Positions 1 through 9,159 of a stretch of DNA of 64,000 bases are shown piece after piece (position 1 is the stretch's first letter; the number at the start of each line of letters is the position of its first letter). Under the pieces are notes generated by a model. That model did no database searches. It saw only the letters and a list, made by a program, of their open reading frames with translations, and was not told the origin of the DNA. The position numbers and the translations under genes are program-made. The DNA is taken from the NCBI GenBank assembly GCA_905221605.1, contig CAJNDS010002424.1:42709-106708 (forward strand). Reading direction: 5' to 3'. The stretch is from Symbiodinium natans. Taxonomy: Eukaryota > Sar > Dinophyceae > Suessiales > Symbiodiniaceae.

Positions 1-74
1 GGCTGCTGGGTCAACCCTAAACCCTAAACCCCAAACCCCAAACCCCAAACCCTAAACCCTAAATCCACCCTAAA

Positions 75-590
75 CCCTAAGCCCTTATAAACACTAGACG
101 GAAAAAAAGGCGGCCAGCCGCGCGGCAATTTCCGTGTATGTTATACCTGTACTGGGATATATGGGCAAAGCTCAGATCGCAGGTTGGATGGTCACGACCA
201 ATCCTGGAACCCCAGCTAGGATTCCCCCCTCCCCCCAAAAAAAAACATACCAAATACTCTCTGTTGGCACTTAAAGCCTAAATACCAAAGTAATCTCGTA
301 ATTAAAGTGTAGGTACAAGTATAACAGGACTGTATTTCTACTTTTTCAGGTTTCTGAAGCTGACCCCAACTAGCCCTAAGCCTGTGAAACCTTAAGGGGA
401 ATTTTGAGTAAGACCTTGAAATTCCCTACATGTACAATCTATTGAATTTCCCGCAATTGATCTTCTACGCTTCTTCTCTTTGAAGGGGGAGGGGGGCACG
501 TGAAAGGTCGAGGGTTTACAAGGTTGTGAGGGCTTGCGGAAGTTAACTAAAAAGTTTTAAGGACTTGGCAGGGTTTCGAGGGCTTCTATA
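75..590. other. Unique AT-balanced stretch, no gene recognised
   Basis: Non-repetitive sequence between two CCCTAAA arrays. It holds poly-A and poly-C runs and a pyrimidine stretch ending in TTTTTCAGG near 345-351 that could be an acceptor, but I see no convincing reading frame. Confidence 0.4.
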
Positions 591-719
591 GATTTAGGCC
601 TTCCAAACCCTCGAACCCTAAACCCTAAACCCTAAACCCTAAACCCTAAACCCTAAGCCCTAAACCCTAAACCCTAAACCCTAAACCCTAAACCCTAAAC
701 CCTAAACCCTAAACCCTAC

Positions 720-815
720 CAGCAGGGGGGCGCCTCAAGGGCAACACTCCAATGCAGTAGGCAGCTTCGAGGCTGTGGTATCCGCACCGTCTGAGCCTTG
801 ACTGGTTTCGGGTTT
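720..815. other. Exon-sized island, strand unresolved
   Basis: The island between a CCCTAAA array (left) and a degenerate TTTAGGG tract (right) is open on both strands. Plus reads QGQHSNAVGSFEAVVSAPSE; minus reads AQTVRIPQPRSCLLHW. Neither has clear splice sites on both ends. Confidence 0.25.
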
Positions 816-1084
816 AGGGTTTAGGAGTAAGAGCTCTGGGGCGCTAGGGGCTTTCAAGGTGGTCGGGTTTTGGGGTAAGGGCTGGTGGCGCTGGGGTTAT
901 GGGATCTAGACCCTCGCCGTATTCGAAGGCCCATACTCCCAGGTCCTAAGCCCTCAGTCCCTGAGGGTTTAGGGTCTACGTGTAGGGTTTAGGGTTTAGG
1001 GTTTAGGGTTTAGGGTTTAGGGTTTAGGGTTTAGGGTTTAGGGTTTAGGGTTTAGGGTTTAGGGTTTAGGGTTTAGGGTTTAGG

Positions 1085-1400
1085 GGTGCAAGATACACCT
1101 AAAAGGTCCCTCTAAACCGCCCCCCCCCCCCGCTCCCAGCTGCCCCCAAAACCTTGCACCCTACATCCATATAATGGCCAATCTCTGAGGGATTGTTGGC
1201 AGTTTGGGTGTCCACCCCAATAAAGGACACCTCGAAATAGGTAGGTAGAAAATAGGAGATAGCAGGCTGCATTTCGAGAATGAAGGTATGCATAGCGTAC
1301 ACACAGTACATACAACATGTTGGGTTCGCCTGTTGAGGGGTCCCGTATGCCTATAGTTTCACTTCTCATGGCAGAGGAATAGTACTCCTAACTATTTTGG
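1085..1400. other. Unique stretch with C-run, no gene recognised
   Basis: About 300 bases between arrays with a 14-base C run at 1122-1135. Open frames of 70-85 codons on the minus strand cross this run and have no supporting feature. Confidence 0.4.
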
Positions 1401-1546
1401 GCTAGACCCCAAACCCTAAACCCTAAACCCTAAAACCTAACCCTGAACCCTGAACCCTAAACCCTAAACCCTAAACCCTAAACCCTAGACCCTAAACCCT
1501 AGACCCTAGACCCTAGACCCTAAACCCTAAACCCTAAACCCTAAAC

Positions 1547-1595
1547 TCTGCGGCCGAAAGGGCATGTTGAAGATCTCGGCCGTGAAAACGTTGGT
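1547..1595 (-). CDS. Candidate internal exon
   Basis: On the minus strand the sequence after ATCACAG^ is open and reads TNVFTAEIFNMPFRPQ. It ends at A^GTTTAGGG, so the donor is the first telomeric unit of the array at 1410-1545. 16 codons plus 1 nt. Family not recognised. The other frames of this island are also open, so the frame is uncertain. Confidence 0.4.
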
Positions 1596-1639
1596 CTGTG
1601 ATTTCCTGAGCTTCAGATATGGTGTAGAAGGAGGGTTTA

Positions 1640-2268
1640 GGGTTTAGGGTTTAGGGTTTCGGGTTTAGGGCTTAAGGTGACCCCTAGAAGGGACCCTTCA
1701 TCTTATTCCCCGATACAACCCCCAATGTATACCTTACATAGTCCCTATATACCTAAGTCGCCCCTGAATTTCCCTTTTGAAGACCTTATAGGGTCCCTAT
1801 ATACCTGAGCAGCCCCTGAATGAATAACCCCTAAGGTCCCTTATAAGAGTCCCTCCTTTAGTCCCTTGATTCGGTCTTGTAAAGTTCTGAGTACCCGAAG
1901 CCCCCCTAAGACCGTGAAGCAATGAACCCTACCGCCCACACAAAGCCTCAAAACCCTAAACCCTAAACCCTAAACCCTAAGCCCTAAGCCCTAAGCCCTA
2001 AGCCCGAAGCCCGAAGCCCGAAGCCCTAAACCCTAGCCTAAACAAGAAAGCCTTAAGACTTTCTACTCCAAAGCCGCCGAACCCTTAGAAGACCCTCAAG
2101 AACGCGCGCAAAAGCACCCGACAACCAAAACCCAAAATGCAAAAACCAAAGGTTCAAGGTTGAGGGGTGTACTGGTTTAGGGTGTAGAGTTTTTGGTCTC
2201 AGGGCTCAGGGCTTCTCAAAGTTGTCCTTAGCTGTGTAAGTCCCCAGATGTTCTAAGCCCAATCCCTA
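1640..2268. other. Degenerate telomeric tracts and unique spacer
   Basis: Mix of short TTTAGGG and CCCTAAA tracts, a GCCCTAA/GCCCGAA run near 1965-2035 and unique sequence in which TCCCTATATACCTRAG occurs twice (about 1742-1757 and 1793-1809). No gene seen. Confidence 0.4.
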
Positions 2269-2407
2269 CACCCCAAACCCCAAACCCCAAACCCCAAACC
2301 CTAAACCCCAAACCCTAAACCCTAAACCCTAAACCCTAAACCCCAAACCCCAAACCCTAAACCCTAAACCGCAGTCGGCGGTCAATCGCAAGACGCGTGC
2401 GGCAGAC

Positions 2408-2462
2408 CTGAGGCCATGGCAGGTAGCCGTGATAGAAGAGCACGCTCAGAATCAACGGTAAC
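2408..2462 (-). CDS. Candidate internal exon
   Basis: Minus-strand island with acceptor CTTGAG^GTT and donor CAG^GTCTGC. 18 codons plus 1 nt reading VTVDSERALLSRLPAMAS. Flanked by CCCTAAA arrays at 2268-2370 and 2490-2515. Not assigned to a family. Confidence 0.42.
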
Positions 2463-2649
2463 CTCAAGACCAGAACCCCTAAAGGGTGCCTAAACCCTAA
2501 ACCCTAAACCCTAAATCCTCAACCCTCAACCCTCAACCCAACACCCTAAGCCCTAGGCCCTAAACCCTGAACCCTGAACCTGCACCCTAACCCCGAAATC
2601 CTAAACCCTACACCCTAAACCCCATGTAAGTGCTGCTGGTGAGCGGTTA

Positions 2650-2690
2650 CCTTAGGATTATAGCTTCTGGGAACCGTCCTGTGGTTCGGG
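2650..2690 (-). CDS. Candidate short exon
   Basis: Minus strand reads RTTGRFPEAIILR and meets a donor-like ^GTAACC at the lower coordinate end. The acceptor is unclear. Short, so weak. Confidence 0.25.
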
Positions 2691-3348
2691 CGTTAGGGTT
2701 GTGGGCTGAAAAGAATGGCAGGGTTTTTTGGGGTTTGAGGCTTTGGGGTTTTAGGGTTTTAGGGTTTAGGGTTGATATAGGGTTTTAGGGCTTAAGGGGT
2801 TTAGATGGTTTTAGGGTTTGTGGGTTTGTTGGGTGTTTAGGGTTTTAGGGTGCTTTCAAACTATTTTGGGATGCTATGCTTCAGAAGCCCCACCAGGCGC
2901 TGTGTCCATCTGATCTGCCTGTTTTCTTCGGGCTCACTGAGATCCCCCGAACCACAAGCCCTAAACCCTGCACCCTGAACCCTAAACCCTAAACCTATAC
3001 CCTGAGTGAACCCTACAGCCTGGCCCCAAAATCCCCCCCCCCCCCCTCCTCCCCCCTGCCCATCATCCCGCTCCGAGGCGTGTGCGCCAGATAGACGCCT
3101 GCAAGCGAGTCCTGCGGGTGTGGGGCAGAGCTTCAGGGTGTCAGGGGTCCGGGGTTCGGCGTATAGGGTTCAGAGTTTGGGGTTTAGGGTTTCCGGGTTC
3201 AGGGTTTTGGGTTTGGGGTTTAGCGCAACTTTGAGAGCAAAAGCCCTGAGCCCTAAACCTACAAAGGCCAACGACATCGCCGGAGCCCTGAACAAAAACA
3301 TGCTCGGGGCCCAACCATCTGGAGATGGCACGGCGTTGAGCTCTATGC

Positions 3349-3480
3349 CTAAACCCTAAACCCTAAACCCTAAACCCTAAACCCTAAACCCTAAACCCTA
3401 AACCCTAAACCCTAAACCCTAAACCCTAAACCCTAAACCCTAAACCCTAAACCCTAAACCCTAAACCCTAAACCCTAAAC
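3349..3480. repeat. (CCCTAAA)n array, about 18 near-perfect copies
   Basis: One of the longer uninterrupted interstitial arrays; a second array of 7 copies follows at 3594-3642. Confidence 0.95.
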
Positions 3481-3641
3481 CTAACATGCCAGTCCATGAG
3501 AGGGCTCCAAACCCTCAACCCTAAACTGAAAACCTATGAGCCTCAACCCTAAACCGAAAACCCCCAAAGCCTGAAACAAAAGGAGCCAAAACCCTAAACC
3601 CTAAACCCTAAACCCTAAACCCTAAACCCTAAACCCTAAAC

Positions 3642-3718
3642 CCGAGCTCTCCTGCATGGCAAGAGTGAGCCCGCAGTACAGGGAGTCCACGGTAACGAAG
3701 AACAGGGTGAGATGACAC
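3642..3718 (-). CDS. Candidate internal exon with telomeric donor
   Basis: Acceptor GTGCAAG^G, then 25 open codons including HLTLFFVTVDSLYCGLTLAM, ending TCG G^GTTTAGGG so the 5' splice site lies in the first unit of the 3594-3642 array. Hydrophobic and rich in G/C at third positions. 77 nt, 1 nt + 25 codons + 1 nt. Two alternative frames are also open. Family unknown. Confidence 0.43.
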
Positions 3719-3876
3719 CTTGCACGTCTGAAGGGCAGTTCAGGGTTTAGGGTTTAGGGTTTAGGGTTTAGGGTTTAGGGTTTAGGGTTTAGGGTTTAGG
3801 GGGCATTGCTGTGACTCACGGGTGCCCTGATGGGTCCATGCATATCGCCCCCCCCCTATGCCACCTGTCTATTGGC

Positions 3877-4010
3877 TTAGGGGCCTCAATGATTAGAATA
3901 GGGTAAGAAAAGGGACCAGTAATTTGGCCTCAGTGAGTAGAATAGGGTTGTATAAAGGGACCATAATAAGGGAATGATATTCGTGATTATTCCGACCCCT
4001 ATAGCAGATC
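3877..4010. repeat. Small inverted-repeat-type element, family E copy 1
   Basis: The segment with GATTAGAATAGGG and TTATTCCGACCCCTA-like ends also occurs at 33953-34127 and, in part, at 20253-20282 and 56745-56850. It behaves like a short nonautonomous mobile element (MITE or introner-like). No protein encoded. Confidence 0.55.
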
Positions 4011-4220
4011 GCCTGCTGGTGACCTGCACGCGTCGAGGTTGGCCCCGCGGCGCTCTGAAAAAAAACCCAAAACCTAAAGACGATCACCGTCAGCCCATTG
4101 AGGGGACATGGACAATATCTCTCGAAGTATATGACTCGAGTAAGCTACGTCTTTTTAGTCCAACTGCATGAGGGATGACCTGCTGACCCGAAACCCAGAG
4201 CCCCCTCAACCCCAAAAAAC

Positions 4221-4302
4221 CTAAATCCGTGCGAAGAAACCGCTCATTCTGATGCATTCCATAGCGCCGGTCTGCTCCCTTTATGTTGTTGGACTCTATG
4301 CC
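4221..4302 (-). CDS. Candidate internal exon
   Basis: Acceptor GCTTAG^GGC, 27 codons plus 1 nt containing GADRRYGMHQNERFLRTD, and donor TTAG^GTTTTT. Phase 0 at the start and 1 at the end. Charged, protein-like composition; family not recognised. Confidence 0.48.
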
Positions 4303-4444
4303 CTAAGCTTTGCACACCCCAGGTTCCAGCCTAGACCCGAAAAAAACAACCCAAACCTTCAAGGAAGCTGTAGCAACCTCCCTCCTTTCAAGGGGGTTTA
4401 GGGTTTAATTAGGGTTTAGGGCTTAGGGTTTAGGATTTAGGGCT

Positions 4445-4479
4445 CCCTCCCTCCCTCCCTCTCTCTCTCTCTCTCTCTG
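4445..4479. repeat. CT-rich microsatellite
   Basis: CTCC/CT dinucleotide run joining a TTTAGGG tract to the next exon island. Confidence 0.85.
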
Positions 4480-4595
4480 AAAGCTGATTCGCCATTCATG
4501 TGTCGGATCTTTAGGCCCGATTGCTCCGCACTTAAATTAAAGCAGTCGGACTGCCCAATGCTCTCAGTGGCGTGTGATTGTGCCACATGTGCACC
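4480..4595 (-). CDS. Candidate exon with telomeric acceptor
   Basis: The minus strand enters through TTTAG^GGTGCACATG, where the AG is the last unit of the CCCTAAA array at 4593-4660. It stays open for about 38 codons, including SIGQSDCFNLSAEQSGLKIR. The donor is not obvious because the island runs into a CT microsatellite. Family unknown. Confidence 0.45.
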
Positions 4596-4689
4596 CTAAA
4601 CCCTAAACCCTAAACCCTGAACCCTGAACCCTAAACCCTAAACACTGATTTTATAAACCCTAACCCTAAACCCTGGAGCCTAAAGAAAC

Positions 4690-4805
4690 TGCCCAACTGA
4701 GACGGTGGTTGGAGGATGATTCTGAGACCGGCACGCAAAGCGAACTCCGTGAGCATCCGAGAACTGTGTCATGCGCCAGAGAAAGAACCTTCGCAACAAA
4801 CAGCC
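4690..4805 (-). CDS. Candidate exon island, strand uncertain
   Basis: Minus strand is open and contains VLSLAHDTVLGCSRSSLCV after an AAG^G acceptor-like site. The plus strand is also open (GWRMILRPARKANSVSIREL). Minus is preferred only because neighbours are minus. Confidence 0.3.
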
Positions 4806-5274
4806 ATTAGGGTTTAGGGTTTAGGGTTTAGGGTTTAGGGCCATCGTTCTGCAAGTGCCACGCAAGCCTCAACCCAAAACCCTACACCCCCCGAAACCCC
4901 TGAACCGTAAATCCTAAACGCCCCAAACCCTCCGAAACCCACAGCCCGAAGTCCCTACCGAAACCGTAGAAAGCCTAAACCCGAAATCCCTACTGTAGGA
5001 GCCGGAAAAGTTAGAACAGGGTTTTGGGGGGTTATTATCGTATATGTATAAGGGCCATAAGGGAAAATTCTTGGTAATTACCCTATACCCTAAACCCTAA
5101 ACCCTCAACCCTCAAACCAAAAAAGCACTTGCAAAGGGGTCATCGAGTTGATGCTTTAGAGGGCTTAGGGTCTCTAGGGTTCAAGGTCGCTAGGGTTTAG
5201 GGTTTAGGGTTTAGGGTTTAGGGTTTAGGGTTTAGGGTTTAGGGTTTAGGGTTTAGGGTTCAAGGTTTGTAGGG

Positions 5275-5430
5275 TTTAGGAGGGTTCGAGGTCTCTAGGG
5301 TTTGGGTCGCTAGGGATTAGGTCTCTAGGGTCTAGGGTCTCTGTGGCTTAGGGTCTCGAGGATGTCAGGGGCTTTAGGGTTTCTGGATTAGGGTCGTTTG
5401 GGTTTTCGGGCTCACCTTCCTAAACCTCTG
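5275..5430. repeat. Degenerate telomere-like tract
   Basis: Runs of TAGGGTCTCTAGGGTTTGGG-like variants linking two TTTAGGG arrays; no coding signal. Confidence 0.6.
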
Positions 5431-5491
5431 GGTTTAGGGTTTAGGGTTTAGGGTTTTAGGGTTTAGGGTTTAGGGTTTAGGGTCTAGGGTT

Positions 5492-5580
5492 GTAGACAGC
5501 TTGCTGCTTTGTCCTTCCGAGTCGGCCACCAAATCCGTTGAGCGAAGAAGAACATGGTAAGAAAAATCAAGTGGAAGTTG
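5492..5580 (-). CDS. Candidate exon
   Basis: Acceptor GAGGTAG^CAA. The frame runs QLPLDFSYHVLLRSTDLVAD and onward to about 5492, next to a TTTAGGG array. Lower end not defined. A second frame with an aromatic-rich reading is also open. Confidence 0.4.
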
Positions 5581-5839
5581 CTACCTCGGTTCAGGTTTCG
5601 GGTTTAGGGTCTAGGGTTTAGGCGGTTTAGGGTTTAGGGTTTCCTCTAGCCAGGATCGCAGCCTGCGACCCAACCCCAGGGTTTTGGGTTCAGGGGCTTC
5701 TGGTGTGGGGTTCAGGCGCTTCGGATTTGGTTTGGGGTTTAGGGTTTGGGGTTTGGGGTTTGGGGTTTAGGGTTTAGGGTTTAGGGTTTAGGGTTTAGGG
5801 CTTGGGGCTTGGGGACTTAGGGGTTTCAACGACGTCGAC

Positions 5840-5896
5840 CTTCGTCGAAGGGGGTGGGAAGGGCACCAAGGCAGAGGGCCTTTCTGCACCTTCAAC
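5840..5896 (-). CDS. Candidate internal exon
   Basis: Acceptor GGTTAG^GTT comes from a variant telomeric unit of the array at 5898-5965. 19 codons, VEGAERPSALVPFPPPSTK, then donor AAG^GTCGAC. Phase 0 at both ends. Proline-rich; family unknown. Confidence 0.45.
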
Positions 5897-5989
5897 CTAA
5901 CCCTAAACCCGAAACCCTAAACCCTAAACCCTAAACCCTAAACCCCAAACCCTAAACCCTAAACCGCTTATGAGGGCTTAGGGTTTGGG

Positions 5990-6058
5990 GTTTTGTGTCC
6001 GAACTACTTCGGATCCTACAGAAGGGGTTTGTGTAGGGAAACTGTTCGCAAAGCCAAG
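5990..6058 (-). CDS. Candidate exon
   Basis: Acceptor TCTGCAG^CTT then LGFANSFPTQTPSVGSEVV. The lower boundary is not resolved. Confidence 0.4.
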
Positions 6059-6237
6059 CTGCAGACACAGATCCATCTCTAAACTGCCTGCAGTTCCTCC
6101 CTGTATTTTATAGGGTTTAGGGTTTAGGGTTTAGGGTTTAGGGTTTAGGGTTTAGGGTTTAGGGTTTAGGGGTATCGATCCAGGCGTGTTCGTGGAAGAC
6201 TCAAGGGCTTAGGGCGAAGGGTTTAAGGAGGGCTCTA

Positions 6238-6292
6238 GGGGTTACGTAGAAGTGCTTAAGAATCTCAAAGCCATTGAGTAGCAGATCGGACC
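6238..6292 (-). CDS. Candidate short exon
   Basis: Minus strand reads SDLLLNGFEILKHFY up to donor-like TAC^GTAACC; acceptor TATGAG^G at the upper end. Hydrophobic/charged pattern is protein-like. Confidence 0.38.
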
Positions 6293-6419
6293 TCATACAC
6301 CCTGAACCCGTTCAAGGCTGAAGAAATGCAATCTCCGTTTCAACACCCACTAACCCTAAACCCTACACCAGAACGTCTCTGAAATAGCTCCTGCTTAATT
6401 TTCCAAACAAAAGAACCCG

Positions 6420-6592
6420 TGCTCGCGCACACACACACACACACACAATCTCACTCTCTCACACTCTCACGCTCTCACGCTCTCACACTCATACGCGCTC
6501 ACTCACAAACACACGCTCACGAACTCACACACAAACACACACTCACGCTCTCGCACACTCACGCACTGACACGCATTCGCACCCACACTCAC
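6420..6592. repeat. CA/CT-rich microsatellite
   Basis: ACACAC and CTCACACT-type simple repeats. They begin directly at the 5' splice site of the next minus exon, so the intron starts GTGAGTGTGGG and runs into the microsatellite. Confidence 0.9.
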
Positions 6593-6658
6593 CGCAGCTA
6601 GGGCGCTTTGGATGCTCAGGCGCGTGATGTTGTAGTTCTGCAGCAGGAGATACAGGAC
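6593..6658 (-). CDS. Candidate internal exon (chain A, exon 5)
   Basis: One of the clearest exons here. Acceptor ACGGCAG^GTC, 22 codons VLYLLLQNYNITRLSIQSAL plus AA, and a consensus donor GCG^GTGAGT. Phase 0/0, third positions mostly G or C. It joins in frame to the exon at 6768-6841 across a 109-nt intron. Protein family not recognised. Confidence 0.58.
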
Positions 6659-6677
6659 CTGCCGTCTGCAGGTTGCG

Positions 6678-6697
6678 GGGGGGGGGGGGGGGGGGTG
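6678..6697. repeat. Poly-G run
   Basis: About 20 G in a row inside the intron between the exons at 6768-6841 and 6593-6658. Confidence 0.9.
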
Positions 6698-6767
6698 GTT
6701 TGGTTTGACATGGTTTAACTAGGGCTTAGTCAGAACAGAACTGATACCATCCTAACAGACCGCGAAC

Positions 6768-6841
6768 GTCAGCTGTATGACTCAGTTTGCCCAGAAGAGC
6801 TCTGACTCCGTACTCTTGGAGCCACAAGGTCATTCCACGAC
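6768..6841 (-). CDS. Candidate internal exon (chain A, exon 4), telomeric acceptor
   Basis: The acceptor is TTTAG^G at the inner edge of the CCCTAAA array 6841-6938. 2 nt plus 24 codons, including LQEYGVRALLGKLSHTAD, then donor GAC^GTTCGC. Joins in phase to both neighbours of chain A (7026-6959 upstream, 6658-6593 downstream). Function unknown. Confidence 0.52.
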
Positions 6842-6958
6842 CTAAACCCTAAACCCTAAACCCTAAACCCTAAACCCTAAACCCTAAACCCTAAACCCGA
6901 AACCCTAAACCCTGAACCCTAAACCCTAAACCCTAAATAGCCATCACCCAGGTCTTAC

Positions 6959-7026
6959 GGCCTCTCGCGCTTCCAGAATCCCCGTTCCAAACCGCACCGC
7001 AAGCCCAAAACCAAAACCGAAGTACC
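6959..7026 (-). CDS. Candidate internal exon (chain A, exon 3)
   Basis: Acceptor GTGTAG^G from a variant unit of the array at 7028-7090; donor C^GTAAGA. In the phase dictated by its neighbours it reads FWACGAVWNGDSGSARG. All three frames are open here, so this exon is supported mainly by the phase of the flanking joins. Confidence 0.4.
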
Positions 7027-7104
7027 CTACACCCTAAACCCTAAACCCTAAACCCTAAACACTAAACCCTACACCCTAAACCCTAAACCCAAAGGGTTTA
7101 GGGC

Positions 7105-7240
7105 TCATGGGGCTTCTAGCAGCCTAGGGCCGCTGAGGTTGGCCCCTGCTACAAGCCTCTGTTCAAAAATGTTCCTAAGTATGATCCTCTATCAGGGCTG
7201 CAGGCACGTTGAAACCCGGAAGCCTTTGACTCAATCAGGG
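7105..7240. other. Exon-sized island, strand unresolved
   Basis: Plus strand reads VGPCYKPLFKNVPKYDPLSG; minus reads LPGFNVPAALIEDHT before a stop. It lies inside the 452-nt intron of minus-strand chain A if that chain is right, so it may be an intronic relic. Confidence 0.25.
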
Positions 7241-7254
7241 TTTGGGGTTTCGGG

Positions 7255-7400
7255 GGTTTAGGGGGTTTAGGGGGGTTTAAGGGGGGTTTAAGGGGGGCTA
7301 AAGGGGGTTAAGGGGGGTTTAAGGGGGGTTAAGGGGGGTTAAGGGGGGTTAAGGGGGGTTAAGGGGGGTTAAGGGGGGTTAAGGGGGGTTAAGGGGGGTT
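7255..7400. repeat. Variant array (TTAAGGGGGG)n
   Basis: About ten 10-bp units grading at both ends into TTTAGGG. A locally homogenised telomere variant. Confidence 0.9.
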
Positions 7401-7478
7401 AGGGTTTAGGGTTCAGGGTTTAGGGTTTAGGGTTTAGGGCTTAGGGCTTAGGGTTTAGGGTTTAGGGTTGCCCTAAAC

Positions 7479-7558
7479 CCGGCCTGTGTGCCCCAGTGCG
7501 TGATCTCTCCCACCCAGTCATGGCTCTCCGTCTGCTGCAAGTGCCGGAGGATGGAATC
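7479..7558 (-). CDS. Candidate internal exon (chain A, exon 2), telomeric donor
   Basis: Acceptor GGCCAAG^GAT. Reads HLQQTESHDWVGEITHWGTQ within 26 codons, then GG^GTTTAGGG, so the donor is a telomeric unit at 7472-7478. 80 nt, phase 0 to 2, which matches the next exon (7026-6959). GC3-rich. Family unknown. Confidence 0.52.
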
Positions 7559-7679
7559 CTTGGCCCAAAGCAGATGTCAGGGCGTTGAGTCTGAGGAATG
7601 CTTACGGTTTAGGGTTTAGGGTTTAGGGTTTAGGGTTTAGGGTTTAGGGTTTAGGGTTTAGGGTTTAGGGTTTAGGGCC

Positions 7680-7805
7680 ACCAAAAAGCAAAAACTTGGG
7701 TATGGAAGGGACGGATGTATAGAAGGCAAATCACTAGAGTACGAAGCCCCTAAAGGGACCATGGTCGGTTAGAACAACCCCTCCCTATGCTAAGTTACTG
7801 TTTGG
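7680..7805. other. Unique spacer, nothing recognised
   Basis: AT-balanced sequence between a TTTAGGG and a CCCTAAA array; no convincing frame or splice signals. Confidence 0.4.
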
Positions 7806-8040
7806 TTGGCCCTAAACCCTAAACCCTAAACACTAAACTCTAAACCCTAAACCCTAAACCCTACACCCTAAACCCTAAACCCGAAACCCCAACCCTAAAC
7901 CCTAAACCCTGAACCCTGAACCTTATCCAGGCCTAAACCCTAAACCCTAAACCCTAAACCCTAAACCCTAACCCTAACCCTAAACCCTAAATCCTGAACC
8001 CTGAACTACAGAAACGGGAGACGACAGGGGGCCCCACCAC

Positions 8041-8088
8041 CTTTTGGATGCAAGTCGGGGACTCGTAGTAGTGCTGCGGCCTGGAGAA
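8041..8088 (-). CDS. Candidate internal exon (chain A, exon 1)
   Basis: Acceptor CGGAAG^TTC, 16 codons FSRPQHYYESPTCIQK, donor AAG^GTGGTG. The frame stays open above the acceptor too. Third positions are almost all G/C on the minus strand and not on the plus strand, which supports minus. Joins in phase to 7558-7479 across a 482-nt intron. Confidence 0.5.
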
Positions 8089-8262
8089 CTTCCGCGGATA
8101 GAAGGTGGGAAGGTTTAGGGTTTAGGGTTTAGGGTGTAGGGTTTAGGGTTTAGGGTTGTTTAGGGTTTAGGGTTTAGAGGGTTTAGAGGGGTTAGAGGGT
8201 TTAGGGTGTAGGGTTTAGGGTTTAGGGGGTTCGGGGGATGTTGAACAACTTGCAACCATTCA

Positions 8263-8285
8263 TGCATATATATATATATATAAAT
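8263..8285. repeat. (TA)n microsatellite
   Basis: Alternating TATATA run in a unique AT-richer stretch. Confidence 0.85.
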
Positions 8286-8359
8286 AATGTGAGGTATATT
8301 GTGTACGCTACTAGTGCTATGAAGTGAGAGTGAGAACAACAGCCACGGTGGCAGCAATT

Positions 8360-8560
8360 ACAGCAACACCCTAAACCATACCGCTCACTCACTAAACCCT
8401 GAAGCCTAAAACCTAATGAATCCTAACCCCCGAACCGCCACACCCTACAGCTGTGGGGTGAGGGTTTAGGGAAGCTTAGGGAGGTTTAGGGAGTAGTGGG
8501 GAGCATTATTGGGTTACACACCCCGCCTTGAACCCCCCCCCCCCCTCCCTTGAGGACGCT
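8360..8560. other. Degenerate telomeric spacer with poly-C run
   Basis: Scattered CCCTAAA/TTTAGGG variants and a C run at 8536-8548. No gene seen. Confidence 0.45.
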
Positions 8561-8689
8561 ACTAAACCCTAAACCCTAAACCCTAAACCCTAAACCCTAA
8601 ACCCTAAACCCTAAACCCTAAACCCTAAACCCTAAACCCTAAACCCTGAACCCTGAACCCTGAACCCTGAACCCTGAACCCTGGGCCCT

Positions 8690-8755
8690 GCCTGTAGAGC
8701 TGTGCCGCCTGGCCCGACTTGGACTCCCCAGGCCTTTGTCAGGCTTCTTTCGAGT
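8690..8755 (-). CDS. Candidate exon, weak
   Basis: Between acceptor-like ACAAAG^G and a GC donor-like CAG^GCAGGG the minus strand reads AWGVQVGPGGTALQ, or in another frame KGLGSPSRARRHSSTG. Short and ambiguous. Confidence 0.28.
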
Positions 8756-9055
8756 TTAGGGTTTAGGGCTTAGGGCTTAGGGTTTAGGGTTTAGGGTTTA
8801 GGAGGGGTTTGGGGTTTAGGGTTTAGGGTTTGGGGCTTAGGGTTTGGGATTTCGGGTTTAGACCGTTTAGGGTTTGGGGTTTAGGGTTTGGGGTTTAGGG
8901 GAAAAGGGTTTAGGGTTTGGAGGTTCGGGTTTAGACTTTAGGGCTTGTGCGGTCCAGGGGTTAAAGATTAGAGTTTAGGGCCCCCGATAGATTCCTTAAG
9001 AACCCGACAGCTACTCTCCTGCGGGCTCTTAGTGTACCCCTTGATGGATTTTCAG

Positions 9056-9085
9056 GTAACCTACAAAGAACTTTTTCTTTGTAGG
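9056..9085. repeat. Perfect short inverted repeat
   Basis: CCTACAAAGAA and its exact reverse complement TTCTTTGTAGG are separated by 4 bases. On the plus strand the segment starts GTAACC just upstream and ends TTTGTAG, so it resembles a 29-nt intron-like unit with inverted ends. Confidence 0.75.
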
Positions 9086-9151
9086 TGATGACACCGGCGA
9101 GGCCTACGAAAGCCCTCAACCGGATGTCAAGAAGTATGCTGAACTGCGAGT
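9085..9151. CDS. Candidate exon, strand unresolved
   Basis: Plus strand: acceptor TTCTTTGTAG^G, frame DDTGEAYESPQPDVKKYAEL, donor CGA^GTAAGG. Minus strand: acceptor CTCGCAG^TTC and FSILLDIRLRAFVGLAGVIT. Splice sites favour plus; neighbouring exons favour minus. Confidence 0.35.
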
Positions 9152-9159
9152 AAGGGTAA

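Noticed and set aside
6419-6601. 60-codon His/Thr/Leu-rich plus frame
   Set aside because: Translation of the CA/CT microsatellite; the minus strand holds a real-looking exon just beside it.
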